DNA of 64,000 nucleotides, from positions 450,600 through 514,599 of the forward strand of contig NZ_AQXD01000001.1 in NCBI RefSeq assembly GCF_000375345.1. The letters are read 5' to 3'. The notes beneath the pieces were generated by a model that had not been told where the DNA came from, ran no database searches, and worked only from the letters and a program-made list of their open reading frames with translations. The stretch comes from Wohlfahrtiimonas chitiniclastica DSM 18708 (lineage in GTDB: Bacteria > Pseudomonadota > Gammaproteobacteria > Cardiobacteriales > Wohlfahrtiimonadaceae). How positions within the stretch are numbered: the first letter of the stretch is position 1; each line of letters opens with the position of its first letter. Below, one piece after another: positions 18,505 to 27,375 of the stretch. The translations under genes and the position numbers were made by a program.

Positions 18505-19386
18505 ATGAATCGACAAACAGCAACATGGGTTGGGCTCAGCGCGATTGTGCTGTGGAGTGCCAATGTGGGATTGCTTCGCCAAGTGGCGGTGCATTTTGGG
18601 GCAGTGGGCGGTGCGGCGTTAACATATTCAGTGGCGACAGTTTTTTTGCTCATCACGCTTGCACGCCCAAGCATCCAGGCCTTTACTAAAACGTATCTCA
18701 TTTGGGGCAGCCTCTTATTTGTGGCGTATGAAGTCTGTTTTTCGCTCGCCATTGGTTATGCAAATACGGCAGAGCAAGCCATTGAAGTGGGCATGGTCAA
18801 TTATCTGTGGCCAACCTTTACCATTGTGGCGGCGATTTTATTCAATCATCAAAAAAGTAATCTTTGGATCATTCCGGGATTCATTGTGTCATGTGCAGGC
18901 ATTGTGTGGATTTTAGGGGGTGAAGCGGGCATCAGTGTATCGATGATGCTAGATAACATCAGTGATAATCCCTTAAGTTATGGTTTAGCTTTTGTGGGTG
19001 CAGTGATTTGGGCAGCCTATTGCATTGTGACGGCAAGGCTTGCAAAGGGGCAAAATGGCATCACGCTCTTTTTCTTATTAGTGGCAATCACCTTATGGTT
19101 GCAATATGGATTGACGGGGCAATCAAACATTGAGTTCAGTTGGGTGGGCGCAGGTTATTTATTGATGGCAGGCGCGGCGATGGGATTTGGTTATGCCGCA
19201 TGGAATGTGGGCATTTTACATGGCAATGTCACATTGCTGGCCACTGCATCGTACTTTGTGCCAGTTTTGTCTGCTGTGTTGGCGGCGATTTTATTAAGCG
19301 CACCGTTGTCTTTTTCCTTCTGGATGGGTGTTGTGTTGGTGTGTTTAGGGTCGATCATCTGTTTGTGGTCCACACGTCATGCATAA
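18505..19386 (+). CDS. yddG: YddG-like aromatic amino acid exporter (DMT/EamA family)
   Basis: Inner-membrane drug/metabolite transporter (293 aa) with ten predicted helices in two EamA repeats. The N-terminus TATWVGLSAIVLWSANVGLL, the EVGMVNYLWPTFTI segment and the C-terminal YGAAWNVGILHGN-like stretch (here GYAAWNVGILHGN) resemble YddG, which exports aromatic amino acids and related compounds. The ATG at 18505 follows AGAGGAGG. Upstream in-frame starts would begin inside the preceding terminator. Confidence 0.83.
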   Translation: MNRQTATWVGLSAIVLWSANVGLLRQVAVHFGAVGGAALTYSVATVFLLITLARPSIQAFTKTYLIWGSLLFVAYEVCFSLAIGYANTAEQAIEVGMVNYLWPTFTIVAAILFNHQKSNLWIIPGFIVSCAGIVWILGGEAGISVSMMLDNISDNPLSYGLAFVGAVIWAAYCIVTARLAKGQNGITLFFLLVAITLWLQYGLTGQSNIEFSWVGAGYLLMAGAAMGFGYAAWNVGILHGNVTLLATASYFVPVLSAVLAAILLSAPLSFSFWMGVVLVCLGSIICLWSTRHA

Positions 19387-19411
19387 AAAATCCCGCACGA
19401 GGCGGGATTTT
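19387..19411. terminator. bidirectional rho-independent terminator (yddG / cydB)
   Basis: AAAATCCCGC and GCGGGATTTT form a 10-bp stem with a five-base loop, starting at the base after the yddG stop and 20 bases beyond the cydB stop on the other strand. Confidence 0.9.
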
Positions 19412-19430
19412 ATTCATCAGAATCAGTTAA

Positions 19431-20447
19431 TTAGTAACCGACGTGATGATCATGCTCAATTTTACCTTTAAAGATGCGATGCACATAGAATGTATATGCA
19501 AGGATCATTGGCAATACAATCGCAACACCCCATAAGGTGAATTCTAATGACGCAGGGGCTGCACTTGCTTCCCAGATGGTCAATTTACCTAAGATGATGT
19601 CAGGGAAGATGCTGTATGAGAAACCAATGAAGGCACACAATACAATCAATACCGCACATAAGTAAGGCACCCAGTCATATTGGAAGGTATTGTCCACAGC
19701 GATTTTAGGCAACATACGGAAGATGATGAAGGCTAAAATCACACAGGCCAATGGCACAGGTGCTAAATAAATGATGTTCGGGAATGTGAACCATTTATTG
19801 TACACAGTGGTGCTCACAAGTGGCGTTGCCGCAGAGATCAATACGATCGCTAAGAAGGCTAAGAAAATGCTGTTTCTGACAGTTTTAATTGCCATTTGGC
19901 GGATGTGATCTTTAGATTTAAAGATCAACCATGCTGAGCCTAACAACGCATAACCAAAGCAAACAGAAATGCCCACTAAAATGGCGAATGCCCAGCCACC
20001 TAAAGAGGTGTCTAAACCTGTGGCATATAAACCCACCATCACGCCTTGTGACAAGGTCGCAACGTATGAACCGATGGAGAACAATGCATCCCATAAACCT
20101 CTGTGATGCTCTTTTGCTGTGTTACGGAAGTCAAATGCTGCACCGCGTAAAATTAAGCCGCCAAGCATCAACACAGTCGGAATGTAAAGGGTCACTAAAA
20201 TGTCGCCATATGCTTTAGGGAAAGCAATGAAGATGACGCCAATTCCAAGGACGATCCAAGTTTCGTTCGCATCCCAAAATGGGTCAATCGTTGCCACCAT
20301 AGAATCGCGATCCGCACGATTTTTCACAAATGGGAACAATAAGCCCACGCCTAAGTCATAACCATCGAAAATGATGTAAAAGAAGACCGCCGCTGCCATT
20401 AAAAAGGCAAATATGACGGGTAGAATTGTTGCTGCATCCATGACCAT
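19431..20447 (-). CDS. cydB: cytochrome bd-type ubiquinol oxidase subunit II
   Basis: Membrane subunit (338 aa) of a bd-family quinol oxidase. The motifs FYIIFDGYDLGVGLLFPF near the N-terminus and ILRGAAFDFRNTA are characteristic of subunit II, with about eight transmembrane helices. The C-terminal HDHHVGY tail is His-rich. AAGGAG seven bases upstream supports the ATG at 20447. It is separated from cydA by two bases. No small CydX-like gene is visible downstream before the terminator. Confidence 0.93.
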   Translation of the reverse strand: MVMDAATILPVIFAFLMAAAVFFYIIFDGYDLGVGLLFPFVKNRADRDSMVATIDPFWDANETWIVLGIGVIFIAFPKAYGDILVTLYIPTVLMLGGLILRGAAFDFRNTAKEHHRGLWDALFSIGSYVATLSQGVMVGLYATGLDTSLGGWAFAILVGISVCFGYALLGSAWLIFKSKDHIRQMAIKTVRNSIFLAFLAIVLISAATPLVSTTVYNKWFTFPNIIYLAPVPLACVILAFIIFRMLPKIAVDNTFQYDWVPYLCAVLIVLCAFIGFSYSIFPDIILGKLTIWEASAAPASLEFTLWGVAIVLPMILAYTFYVHRIFKGKIEHDHHVGY

Positions 20448-20449
20448 GA

Positions 20450-21772
20450 TTATGCTCCTTGTTTCGCAGTGTTATTTTTGATGGCTTTGTGTGTCATATA
20501 AAACAATACAGATAAGTAGCTCACTAAGATGAAGGCATAAAGTAAGCCGTACATTAACAATGAAGAGATCATCACTGTCATGCCGTGAGGTGCTGCGGCA
20601 TCTGCTGTTTTAAGCACGCCATACACTAACCAAGGTTGACGACCAATTTCTGTCACATACCAACCGGCAATGACAGCGATCCAGCCTGAGAATGTCATGG
20701 CCACTAAGCCTTTTAACATCCAGTTAGACACTTCTTTTTTGCGCCACAATTGGAAAGCTGCAATCCATGAAGCAAAGAGCATTAAGAAGCCAATGCCCAC
20801 CATGATTCTAAAACTCCAGAAGACTTTTGCCACAGGTGGATGTTCTGCGAATGTGTTTAAACCACGGATTTCGCCATCCCATGTATGGGTTAAAATCAAG
20901 CTGCCTAAATGTGGCACCGCAAGGTCAAATTTATTTGAACGGGTCGCTTCATCAGGGAATGCAATGAGGTTTAATGCAGCGGGTGCTTCTGTTTCCCAGA
21001 TGGCTTCGATGGCGGCTAATTTATCCGGTTGATGTTTTAACACCAATAAACCAGACATGTCACCCACAAAGATTTGTACAGGGATCAAAATGGCAGCCAC
21101 AACCACACCTAAATGCATCGCGTGACGAGTGCCTGCAGCGCGGTCACCTTTAAGCATACGGTATGCAGAGATACCAGCAACGATGAAGGCTGCTGTTAAG
21201 CCAGAGGCCAATAACATGTGCGCTAAGCGAGTCAAGAAGCTTGGGTTGAAAATCACTTCCCACCAGCTTGTGACATGGGCAACGCCATCGATCATTTCAT
21301 AACCGGCTGGGGTTTGCATCCAAGAGTTCAATGCAATGATCCAGAAAGCTGAGAACGATGTACCCACCGCCACTAAAACTGTCGCGATGTTGTGTGTACG
21401 ATCAGAGACGCGGTTTTGACCAAAGAGCATCACACCTAAGAATGTGGCCTCTAAGAAGAACGCAGTCAATACTTCATAGCCCAATAACGGCCCTGCAATA
21501 TTACCCACGGTTTCCATAAAGCCCGGCCAGTTTGTACCAAATTGGAAGCTCATGGTCACGCCTGTCACCACACCAATGGCGAAGCTCAACGCAAAGATTT
21601 TAACCCAGAAGTTATACGCATTTAACCAAGACTGATCTTGCGTTTTCTGATAACGTAGTTTAAAAAATAAAAGCATCCATGCCAATGCGATGTTAATGCT
21701 TGGAAAGATGATGTGAAATGTAATATTAATGGCAAATTGTATCCGTGCCAGTACGGTTGGATCTAGTTCCAT
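20450..21772 (-). CDS. cydA: cytochrome bd-type ubiquinol oxidase subunit I (short Q-loop)
   Basis: Haem-carrying subunit (440 aa). Visible ligands are the histidine in NITFHIIFP (haem b595), the histidine in LTRLAHMLLA and methionine in FRIMVG (haem b558). The quinol-site region GWYVTEIGRQPW is present. At 440 residues it is much shorter than E. coli CydA, so it has the short Q-loop seen in CioA-type, often cyanide-insensitive oxidases. Cyanide insensitivity cannot be read from sequence alone. It transfers electrons from ubiquinol to oxygen at high affinity. The divergent gene on its 5' side is a small lipoprotein; the 183-base gap is AT-rich with no motif I can assign. Confidence 0.93.
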   Translation of the reverse strand: MELDPTVLARIQFAINITFHIIFPSINIALAWMLLFFKLRYQKTQDQSWLNAYNFWVKIFALSFAIGVVTGVTMSFQFGTNWPGFMETVGNIAGPLLGYEVLTAFFLEATFLGVMLFGQNRVSDRTHNIATVLVAVGTSFSAFWIIALNSWMQTPAGYEMIDGVAHVTSWWEVIFNPSFLTRLAHMLLASGLTAAFIVAGISAYRMLKGDRAAGTRHAMHLGVVVAAILIPVQIFVGDMSGLLVLKHQPDKLAAIEAIWETEAPAALNLIAFPDEATRSNKFDLAVPHLGSLILTHTWDGEIRGLNTFAEHPPVAKVFWSFRIMVGIGFLMLFASWIAAFQLWRKKEVSNWMLKGLVAMTFSGWIAVIAGWYVTEIGRQPWLVYGVLKTADAAAPHGMTVMISSLLMYGLLYAFILVSYLSVLFYMTHKAIKNNTAKQGA

Positions 21773-21955
21773 TTTTGAACCTTTAATTTACAGTGGGGGA
21801 GGGCCAACATTATAGGATATTTTTATAGAATAGGGGGAGGCTTTCTATAAAAAAACTTTTATTTTGTCGTATTTTCGAACAATTTTGTAAAAATTGTGTA
21901 GATTGTTTAAGGGCTTATCCATAAAAACGGTAAAATTGATCAAGGAGACAGAATC

Positions 21956-22213
21956 ATGAACCATATCAAAAAAGTGTTAATTTCTTTAGGCATTGTGAGC
22001 CTTGTGGCTGCGTGTGCATCGAATGATCCTTATCGTGATCGTGGCACCCGTGAAAATGTGGTGTCAGGTGCATTGATTGGGACGGCTGTGGGCGCTGGCG
22101 TGGGTGCATTGTCGAGCAAAAAACATCGTGGTCGCAATGCAGCGATTGGCGCAGGCATTGGGGCAGCGGCAGGGGCGACGACAGGTGCTGTGGCAACACA
22201 ACGCACTTATTAA
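21956..22213 (+). CDS. small glycine-zipper lipoprotein
   Basis: An 85-residue precursor with a lipoprotein signal ending LVAAC, giving a mature protein of about 65 residues. The body is a glycine zipper: GALIGTAVGAGVGAL and AAIGAGIGAAAGATTGAV flank a short basic loop (SKKHRGRN). Such proteins form helical hairpins in membranes, but their roles are mostly unknown. AAGGAG precedes the start. It sits directly upstream of an OmpA-type lipoprotein with the same zipper, suggesting related functions or an ancient duplication. Confidence 0.78.
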   Translation: MNHIKKVLISLGIVSLVAACASNDPYRDRGTRENVVSGALIGTAVGAGVGALSSKKHRGRNAAIGAGIGAAAGATTGAVATQRTY

Positions 22214-22243
22214 TTGATTCATCATCATTAGAATGGAAGAACT

Positions 22244-22894
22244 ATGAAAAAAATTGTGATGGCATTTTCGATGTCTGCATTGGTGCTGGCAGGGTGTACA
22301 ACAAATCCTTACACAGGACAAGAGCAAGCCGCCGACAGTGGTGTAGGTGCCGCCATCGGTGCAATTGTGGGGGCAGGCATTGGAGCTTTATCAGATAAAG
22401 GTAAACCAGGACGCGGCGCTTTAATTGGTGCCGCAGGCGGCGCTGCAGTGGGCGGAGGCATTGGTTATTATTTGGATCAGCAGGAAGCGAAATTGCGCCA
22501 AAGCTTAGAAGGGACAGGCGTGAGCGTCACGCGTTATCCGGATCGCATTGTATTGAATATGCCGAACAGTTTAACGTTTGACACCAGCAGTTCTGTCCTT
22601 AAACCCTTTGGCGTACAAACCTTAAAAAGCGTGGCGGCTGTGTTAAAAGAGTACAACAAAACCGGCGCGCGCATTGTGGGTTATACAGATTCCACGGGCA
22701 CCATGGCCATCAATCAGCGCTTATCAAATGAGCGTGCACAAAGTGTGGCCAATGCATTGGTATTGCAAGGCATCAGTGCGGCACGTTTAACCACGTATGG
22801 GGCAGGTCCTAGCGATCCGATTGCCTCAAATGCAACGCCTGAAGGGCGCGCGCAAAATCGCCGCGTAGAGATCACGTTGTATCCTTTACAATAA
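22244..22894 (+). CDS. OmpA-family lipoprotein with glycine zipper (YiaD-like)
   Basis: Outer-membrane lipoprotein (216 aa). The lipobox is LVLAGC; a glycine-zipper region (GVGAAIGAIVGAGIGAL and ALIGAAGGAAVGGGIGYY) spans about residues 35-80. A C-terminal OmpA/MotB peptidoglycan-binding domain runs from about residue 100. The conserved VGYTDSTGTMAINQRLSNERAQSVANAL contains the aspartate and arginine expected to bind diaminopimelate (motif split for length: D in GYTD, R in NRRVEI). It probably anchors the outer membrane to the cell wall. It is followed by a terminator. Confidence 0.9.
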   Translation: MKKIVMAFSMSALVLAGCTTNPYTGQEQAADSGVGAAIGAIVGAGIGALSDKGKPGRGALIGAAGGAAVGGGIGYYLDQQEAKLRQSLEGTGVSVTRYPDRIVLNMPNSLTFDTSSSVLKPFGVQTLKSVAAVLKEYNKTGARIVGYTDSTGTMAINQRLSNERAQSVANALVLQGISAARLTTYGAGPSDPIASNATPEGRAQNRRVEITLYPLQ

Positions 22895-22905
22895 CTATAA
22901 TTAAG

Positions 22906-22936
22906 CGGCGCTGACATTGAGTGGGCGCCGTTTTTA
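22906..22936 (+). terminator. rho-independent terminator
   Basis: CGGCGC and GCGCCG pair across a 13-base loop, followed by TTTTTATT. It lies 11 bases after the lipoprotein stop. Confidence 0.82.
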
Positions 22937-22951
22937 TTGATGCATGTGGTT

Positions 22952-24424
22952 TTAATGATTCTCTTCAATATAACCCAAAATTTCTCCAGCTTTAATGGCA
23001 ATCCAGAGCTCGACAATATCTGCCGTTGAATTGGTGGCGCGCGTTGTAATCTCCTGAATCTTTTGCATGCGATAGACTAAAGTTTGTTTATGGATGTGCA
23101 GCTGTTTAGCGGTTTTCTCCCAAGCGCGATCATTTTCTAAAAAGACCTTTAACGTGTGCACATAGCGCGTATTTTTCTGCTGATCTTGTTGATACAGTGC
23201 CCCTAAATTGAGCTCAAAAATGCGCTCAGCATCTTGTAAATTTTTTGGCAATGTATAGCGACTATAATTTTGCTTGGCATAATGCTGCACAGGCAGAGCA
23301 TCTGTGGTGTTTTTATATGCAAGCTTTGCTTCTGCAAAGGCATCGTTGATGCGTTTGATCTGTTTGATGGGATCACTGATGCCCATGTACTCAAAAAGAT
23401 TGGTGAGCTTTTCAACATTGTGTGCCTCTGTCAGTAAAAACACGCGCTGCTTTTGAAAGAGGCACAAACCGCGGATGGCAAATTTAAAAAAGACTTTTTG
23501 ATAATTAATGTCAGGCTTCGGTTTAGCGATGATGGCAATGCAATTATCAATGCTCACATTGTAATTTGGCAGCTTTTTCTCAATATACGCATCACTGATG
23601 CGCTCATTTAAAATGTCGTCTAAAAACTCGCTCGAGAGCAAACTGCGTTGATAGGAGTTCTCTTTACGCATCTCGATGTATAAGCTAAAGAGCAGGGTTA
23701 AGCTTTGCAATAATTCACTACTGATATTGCTATCCTCGACCACAAGGCTGATGCCGTGGGATTTTAATGGGATGATATTCAGCGTGGGGGCAGTTTTTTG
23801 GTAAATTTTTTGCGGCACATCGCTGTGCAGATCAAGGGTGGATAAAAGCTTTAAGCGCGTTTCACTCAATGGTTCAAAGCTGAACAATGTCTCTTTCGGA
23901 TTGATGCTATTGACCAAATCAATGGGCATGTTTAAAAGGGCAGTGACGCGCGCGGTGAGCTCTTGCACATTGTGCTCACGAATCAACTCTTTGGAGTGCT
24001 CATATAATAATTTGACCAACTGATTGTTGATCACTTCTTTTTTGTCTTTATTGGCCTCAATGATGATTTTAGCGATCTCAATAAAGGGCACGTGATAATC
24101 AATGAATAGCACAGGGAAATCATATTGATCCGCCACTTCAATCAGCATTTTAAGGTCTTTAGGTGCACTCATGTGAGTGGAGATCATCAATCCTGCTAAA
24201 TCTGCGTGGATCAACCGCATGATGTAGTCTTTTTGTTTTAAACCATTTTTTGGAATACCAAGACCGGTGGTCATGATTAAGTGGTTGGGCAATACCCATT
24301 CGCTGGGGTTTTCTAATTCTGAGGTGTGTGCCCAGACAATTTTTCGGTGGGCACCTTTGTGACCGCCCATTAATTCTATCTTCAGCTCAGGTTTATCGAT
24401 TAAATCACGAATGGTGAGTTGCAT
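22952..24424 (-). CDS. PucR-family transcriptional regulator
   Basis: Regulator of 490 aa with the PucR plan. An N-terminal PucR ligand domain begins TIRDLIDKPELKIELMGG and contains PVLFIDYHVPFIEI. A middle GGDEF-like degenerate domain follows. The C-terminal helix-turn-helix is WEKTAKQLHIHKQTLVYRMQKI, ending near residue 470. Family members control purine, GABA, proline or polyamine catabolism. It is transcribed divergently from an amino-acid permease-gabT-gabD set, across a gap with a perfect palindrome, so it likely regulates those genes and itself. The effector cannot be told from sequence. Confidence 0.86.
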   Translation of the reverse strand: MQLTIRDLIDKPELKIELMGGHKGAHRKIVWAHTSELENPSEWVLPNHLIMTTGLGIPKNGLKQKDYIMRLIHADLAGLMISTHMSAPKDLKMLIEVADQYDFPVLFIDYHVPFIEIAKIIIEANKDKKEVINNQLVKLLYEHSKELIREHNVQELTARVTALLNMPIDLVNSINPKETLFSFEPLSETRLKLLSTLDLHSDVPQKIYQKTAPTLNIIPLKSHGISLVVEDSNISSELLQSLTLLFSLYIEMRKENSYQRSLLSSEFLDDILNERISDAYIEKKLPNYNVSIDNCIAIIAKPKPDINYQKVFFKFAIRGLCLFQKQRVFLLTEAHNVEKLTNLFEYMGISDPIKQIKRINDAFAEAKLAYKNTTDALPVQHYAKQNYSRYTLPKNLQDAERIFELNLGALYQQDQQKNTRYVHTLKVFLENDRAWEKTAKQLHIHKQTLVYRMQKIQEITTRATNSTADIVELWIAIKAGEILGYIEENH

Positions 24425-24443
24425 GTTACGCCTTTAAAATGAA

Positions 24444-24470
24444 TCATACGATCGTATGAATTTATCATAC
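24444..24470. promoter_or_regulatory. palindromic operator candidate in the pucR-gab intergenic region
   Basis: TCATACGATCGTATGA is a perfect 16-bp palindrome at 24444-24459, 20 bases from the regulator start. A further half-site TCATAC lies at 24465-24470. The spacing of one full site plus a half-site two helical turns away fits cooperative binding of a dimeric regulator, most likely the adjacent PucR protein. Confidence 0.6.
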
Positions 24471-24490
24471 ATTTCATTATTTTTATCTAA

Positions 24491-24519
24491 TTGTTATGAA
24501 ATGAAGAACGCAATACTAT
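24491..24519 (+). promoter_or_regulatory. putative promoter for the permease-gabT-gabD transcript
   Basis: TTGTTA (24491-24496) and TACTAT (24514-24519) with a 17-base spacer, each a 4/6 match. It lies just downstream of the palindrome, so a bound regulator would sit at about -50 to -80. The leader to the start at 24686 would be about 160 bases. Confidence 0.4.
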
Positions 24520-24685
24520 CGAATCAGTGATAAGAACTGAGTTTTGAAAGGATGGAATGGCTATAGTGATTTGAAAATATGTGAAATTTTTTATTCATAA
24601 ATGTATTGTGAGACTTCAGAATAGCTACAAATGGCAAATAATAATCAAGAAGCTCATCAAAGTAACAGGGGAACGAGGAGAAAAT

Positions 24686-26011
24686 ATGAGGACTGTGAGT
24701 ATGGAAGGATTAGCAAAGCCTTCAAACCAAGAGATCAGCGCAGACAGCGTTGAAGGACAGGAGACGGAGACATTAGTCACCAAAAAATTAACATTGCTAG
24801 AAGGCGTGGCCATGATTGTGGGCACGAACATTGGTGCAGGTGTATTGGCCATCCCGTATGCATCGCGCAATTCAGGCTTTTTGCCACTCTTTTTGTGGCT
24901 CATCATCATTGGCATCATCACCACGATCACGATGCTTTATGTGGCAGAATCTTCGCTTCGCACCAAAGCACACCATCAATTGAGCGGGCTTGCACGTAAA
25001 TATGTGGGTAAAGTGGGTTCATGGCTCATTTTTATCTCAATTTTTGCCAATACAACGGGCGCATTGATTGCTTATATGGCGGGCAGTGGCCGATTAATGA
25101 ATGTGTTGTTTGGCATTCCGAATCAGCTCGGCAGCATTTTGTTTGCCATTCCGGCGGTTGGCATTTTATATGCAGGGCTCAAAGCCATTGGTAAAGGGGA
25201 AAAATACATTAGTATTACGATGGTGGCACTCATTTTAGTGCTCTCTTTTTCCACCATTTTCAATGTGAATACAAAAATTGAACACTTGATGGAAGGGCGC
25301 TGGTCTTACATGATCCCCATCATCTATTTAGTGGTGTTCAGCTATTCTGCACAATACATTGTGCCAGAGATTGCCCGCGGCCTTGCCCATAAGCCTAAAG
25401 CGTTGCCAAAAGCCATCATGATCGGCATGGCGTGTACATTCATCTTATTGACAACTGTGGCATTGTCTGTGATTTCATTAGCTGGCATTGAAGGCGTGGA
25501 TGAAATTGCCACCATCACTTGGGGTAAATATTTAGGTGCGTGGGCAGCTTTGATTGCCAACTTCTTTGCACTGTGTGCGATGCTCACCTCCTATTGGGGT
25601 TTGGCTGGCAGCTACTTTACCAACATTTTTGATCAATTTAAGTTAGGTTCAGAAACGCATAAGCTTCGTCGTTTAACTGTGCTTGCTGTGATCTGTGTGC
25701 CGCCCTTTATTTTGGCATATCGTGAAATGGTTTCATTTGGTCGTGCGCTTGAATTTGCCGGTGCAGTGGGCGGTGTGATTTTAGCCATTTTACCCATCAT
25801 TATGTTGAAAAATGCTCGTAAAAACGGAGACATTCAACCCGATTGGCAGTGCAATCGTTTGATCACAAGCGTGCCTGTGCAAACGATCATCGTGACCCTT
25901 TATGTTTTTGCGGCGCTCTACGCCGTCAGTGATTTGCTCTATAACATCAATCTATTGCCAACCCCAGTAGAAGAGATGCTCGTGAGTCTTAATGTGTTCA
26001 TCCCAAAATAA
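24686..26011 (+). CDS. amino acid permease (AAAP/HAAAP-like), probable GABA or related amino acid uptake
   Basis: Inner-membrane transporter of 441 aa from this start, with about 11 helices. The first helix carries VAMIVGTNIGAGVLAIPYA, the unwound-helix motif typical of the hydroxy/aromatic amino acid permease family in the APC superfamily. ATG at 24686 is preferred because GAGGAG lies five bases upstream; the open frame extends further upstream but only through low-complexity sequence. Position directly upstream of gabT-gabD suggests GABA or a precursor as substrate, but family members usually carry aromatic or hydroxy amino acids, so this is inference from context. Confidence 0.78.
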   Translation: MRTVSMEGLAKPSNQEISADSVEGQETETLVTKKLTLLEGVAMIVGTNIGAGVLAIPYASRNSGFLPLFLWLIIIGIITTITMLYVAESSLRTKAHHQLSGLARKYVGKVGSWLIFISIFANTTGALIAYMAGSGRLMNVLFGIPNQLGSILFAIPAVGILYAGLKAIGKGEKYISITMVALILVLSFSTIFNVNTKIEHLMEGRWSYMIPIIYLVVFSYSAQYIVPEIARGLAHKPKALPKAIMIGMACTFILLTTVALSVISLAGIEGVDEIATITWGKYLGAWAALIANFFALCAMLTSYWGLAGSYFTNIFDQFKLGSETHKLRRLTVLAVICVPPFILAYREMVSFGRALEFAGAVGGVILAILPIIMLKNARKNGDIQPDWQCNRLITSVPVQTIIVTLYVFAALYAVSDLLYNINLLPTPVEEMLVSLNVFIPK

Positions 26012-26067
26012 TAACGATCGACACGACAACCATTTTATTGAATTGATTTAAATCTAAGGAGTTTCAA

Positions 26068-27360
26068 ATGAGTACTTTACCTGAATTGCGCGAAGAATAT
26101 GTGGCTCGCGGTGTCAGCACTGGCAACTTAAATGTGGCAAAAAGCGCTAAAAATTCAATCATCATCACGAAAGATGGCAAAGAGTTCATTGACTTTGCAG
26201 GCGCCATTGGCGTGATGAACGTGGGGCACAGCCATCCTAAAGTGATCGAAGCGATCAAAGCACAAGTGGAACACTTCACGCATCCTGGTTTTAACGTCAT
26301 CATGTATGAAGGTTATGTGGAAGTGTGCCGCCGTTTGTGTGAAATCACCGCAGGGGATCACAAGAAAAAAGCATTGTTATTAAACTCAGGCGCGGAAGCG
26401 GTTGAAAATGCGGTGAAAATTTCTCGTAAATACACAGGCAGAAGCGGTGTTGTGGTCTTTAACCGCGCATTCCACGGTCGCACAAACTTAACGATGGGCA
26501 TGACGAGTAAAGTGAAACCTTATAAAGAAGGTTTTGGTCCATTTAACTCTGATGTTTTCCAAGCACCGTTCCCATTTGTCTATGAACGTCCAAGCCGCAT
26601 GACGGAAGATGAGTACATCGATGAAGTGATCGCACGTTTTAAAGAGTTCTTTAAAGGCACCGTGTGCCCAAGTATGATTGCATGTGTGGTGATGGAACCT
26701 GTACAAGGCGAAGGCGGCTTCATCATTCCACCGAAACGCTTTGTTGAGTTCGTGTATAACTTCTGTCAAGAACATGGCATTGTGTTTGTGGCCGATGAAA
26801 TTCAAGCCGGTTTTTGCCGTACCGGTAAACTCTTTGCGATGGAACACTTTGGCATTGTGCCAGATTTAATGACCACGTCTAAATCCTTAGCGGCAGGCAT
26901 GCCATTGAGTGCTGTGGTTGGGCGCGCTGAAATCATCAATGAACCGACAGCAGGTCAATTAGGTGGCACATTTGCCGGTAACCCGATTGCCTGTGCAGCA
27001 GCCCTTGCTGTGATGGACATTGTGGAAGAAGAGTCATTGAATGAAAAATCAGAAGCATTGGGCGCGAAGCTTGAAGCCTTCTTGGTTGAGATGCAAAAAG
27101 ATTATTCATTCATTGGCGACATCCGTCGTTTAGGTGCGATGGTTGCGGCAGAGTTGACTGATCCTGCCACAGGTTTAGCGGACTCAAAACGCACGAGCAT
27201 CATCACAAAATATGCGAACGACAATGGATTATTGTTATTATCAGCAGGCTTACACGGCAATGTCATTCGCTTCTTGTCACCTTTGACCATCACTGATGAA
27301 GAATTGGCTAAGGGTTTAGCGATTCTCAAAGATGCATTAGCAGAAGCGAGCAAACAGTAG
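26068..27360 (+). CDS. gabT: 4-aminobutyrate aminotransferase
   Basis: PLP enzyme (430 aa) that transfers the amino group of GABA to 2-oxoglutarate, giving succinate semialdehyde and glutamate. Visible motifs are NSGAEAVENAVKISRKYTGR, FNRAFHGRTNLTMG, the PLP-binding VADEIQAGFCRTG and the Schiff-base lysine in TTSKSLAAGMPLS. AAGGAG precedes the start. The product feeds gabD, encoded 15 bases downstream. Related aminotransferases (5-aminovalerate, putrescine) are similar, but the gabD partner supports GABA. Confidence 0.92.
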   Translation: MSTLPELREEYVARGVSTGNLNVAKSAKNSIIITKDGKEFIDFAGAIGVMNVGHSHPKVIEAIKAQVEHFTHPGFNVIMYEGYVEVCRRLCEITAGDHKKKALLLNSGAEAVENAVKISRKYTGRSGVVVFNRAFHGRTNLTMGMTSKVKPYKEGFGPFNSDVFQAPFPFVYERPSRMTEDEYIDEVIARFKEFFKGTVCPSMIACVVMEPVQGEGGFIIPPKRFVEFVYNFCQEHGIVFVADEIQAGFCRTGKLFAMEHFGIVPDLMTTSKSLAAGMPLSAVVGRAEIINEPTAGQLGGTFAGNPIACAAALAVMDIVEEESLNEKSEALGAKLEAFLVEMQKDYSFIGDIRRLGAMVAAELTDPATGLADSKRTSIITKYANDNGLLLLSAGLHGNVIRFLSPLTITDEELAKGLAILKDALAEASKQ

Positions 27361-27375
27361 GAAGGATGAATTTCA

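Noticed and set aside
24581-24685. N-terminal extension of the permease in the open frame upstream of 24686
   Set aside because: Low-complexity and basic, no ribosome-binding site at its start, whereas GAGGAG precedes the ATG at 24686.
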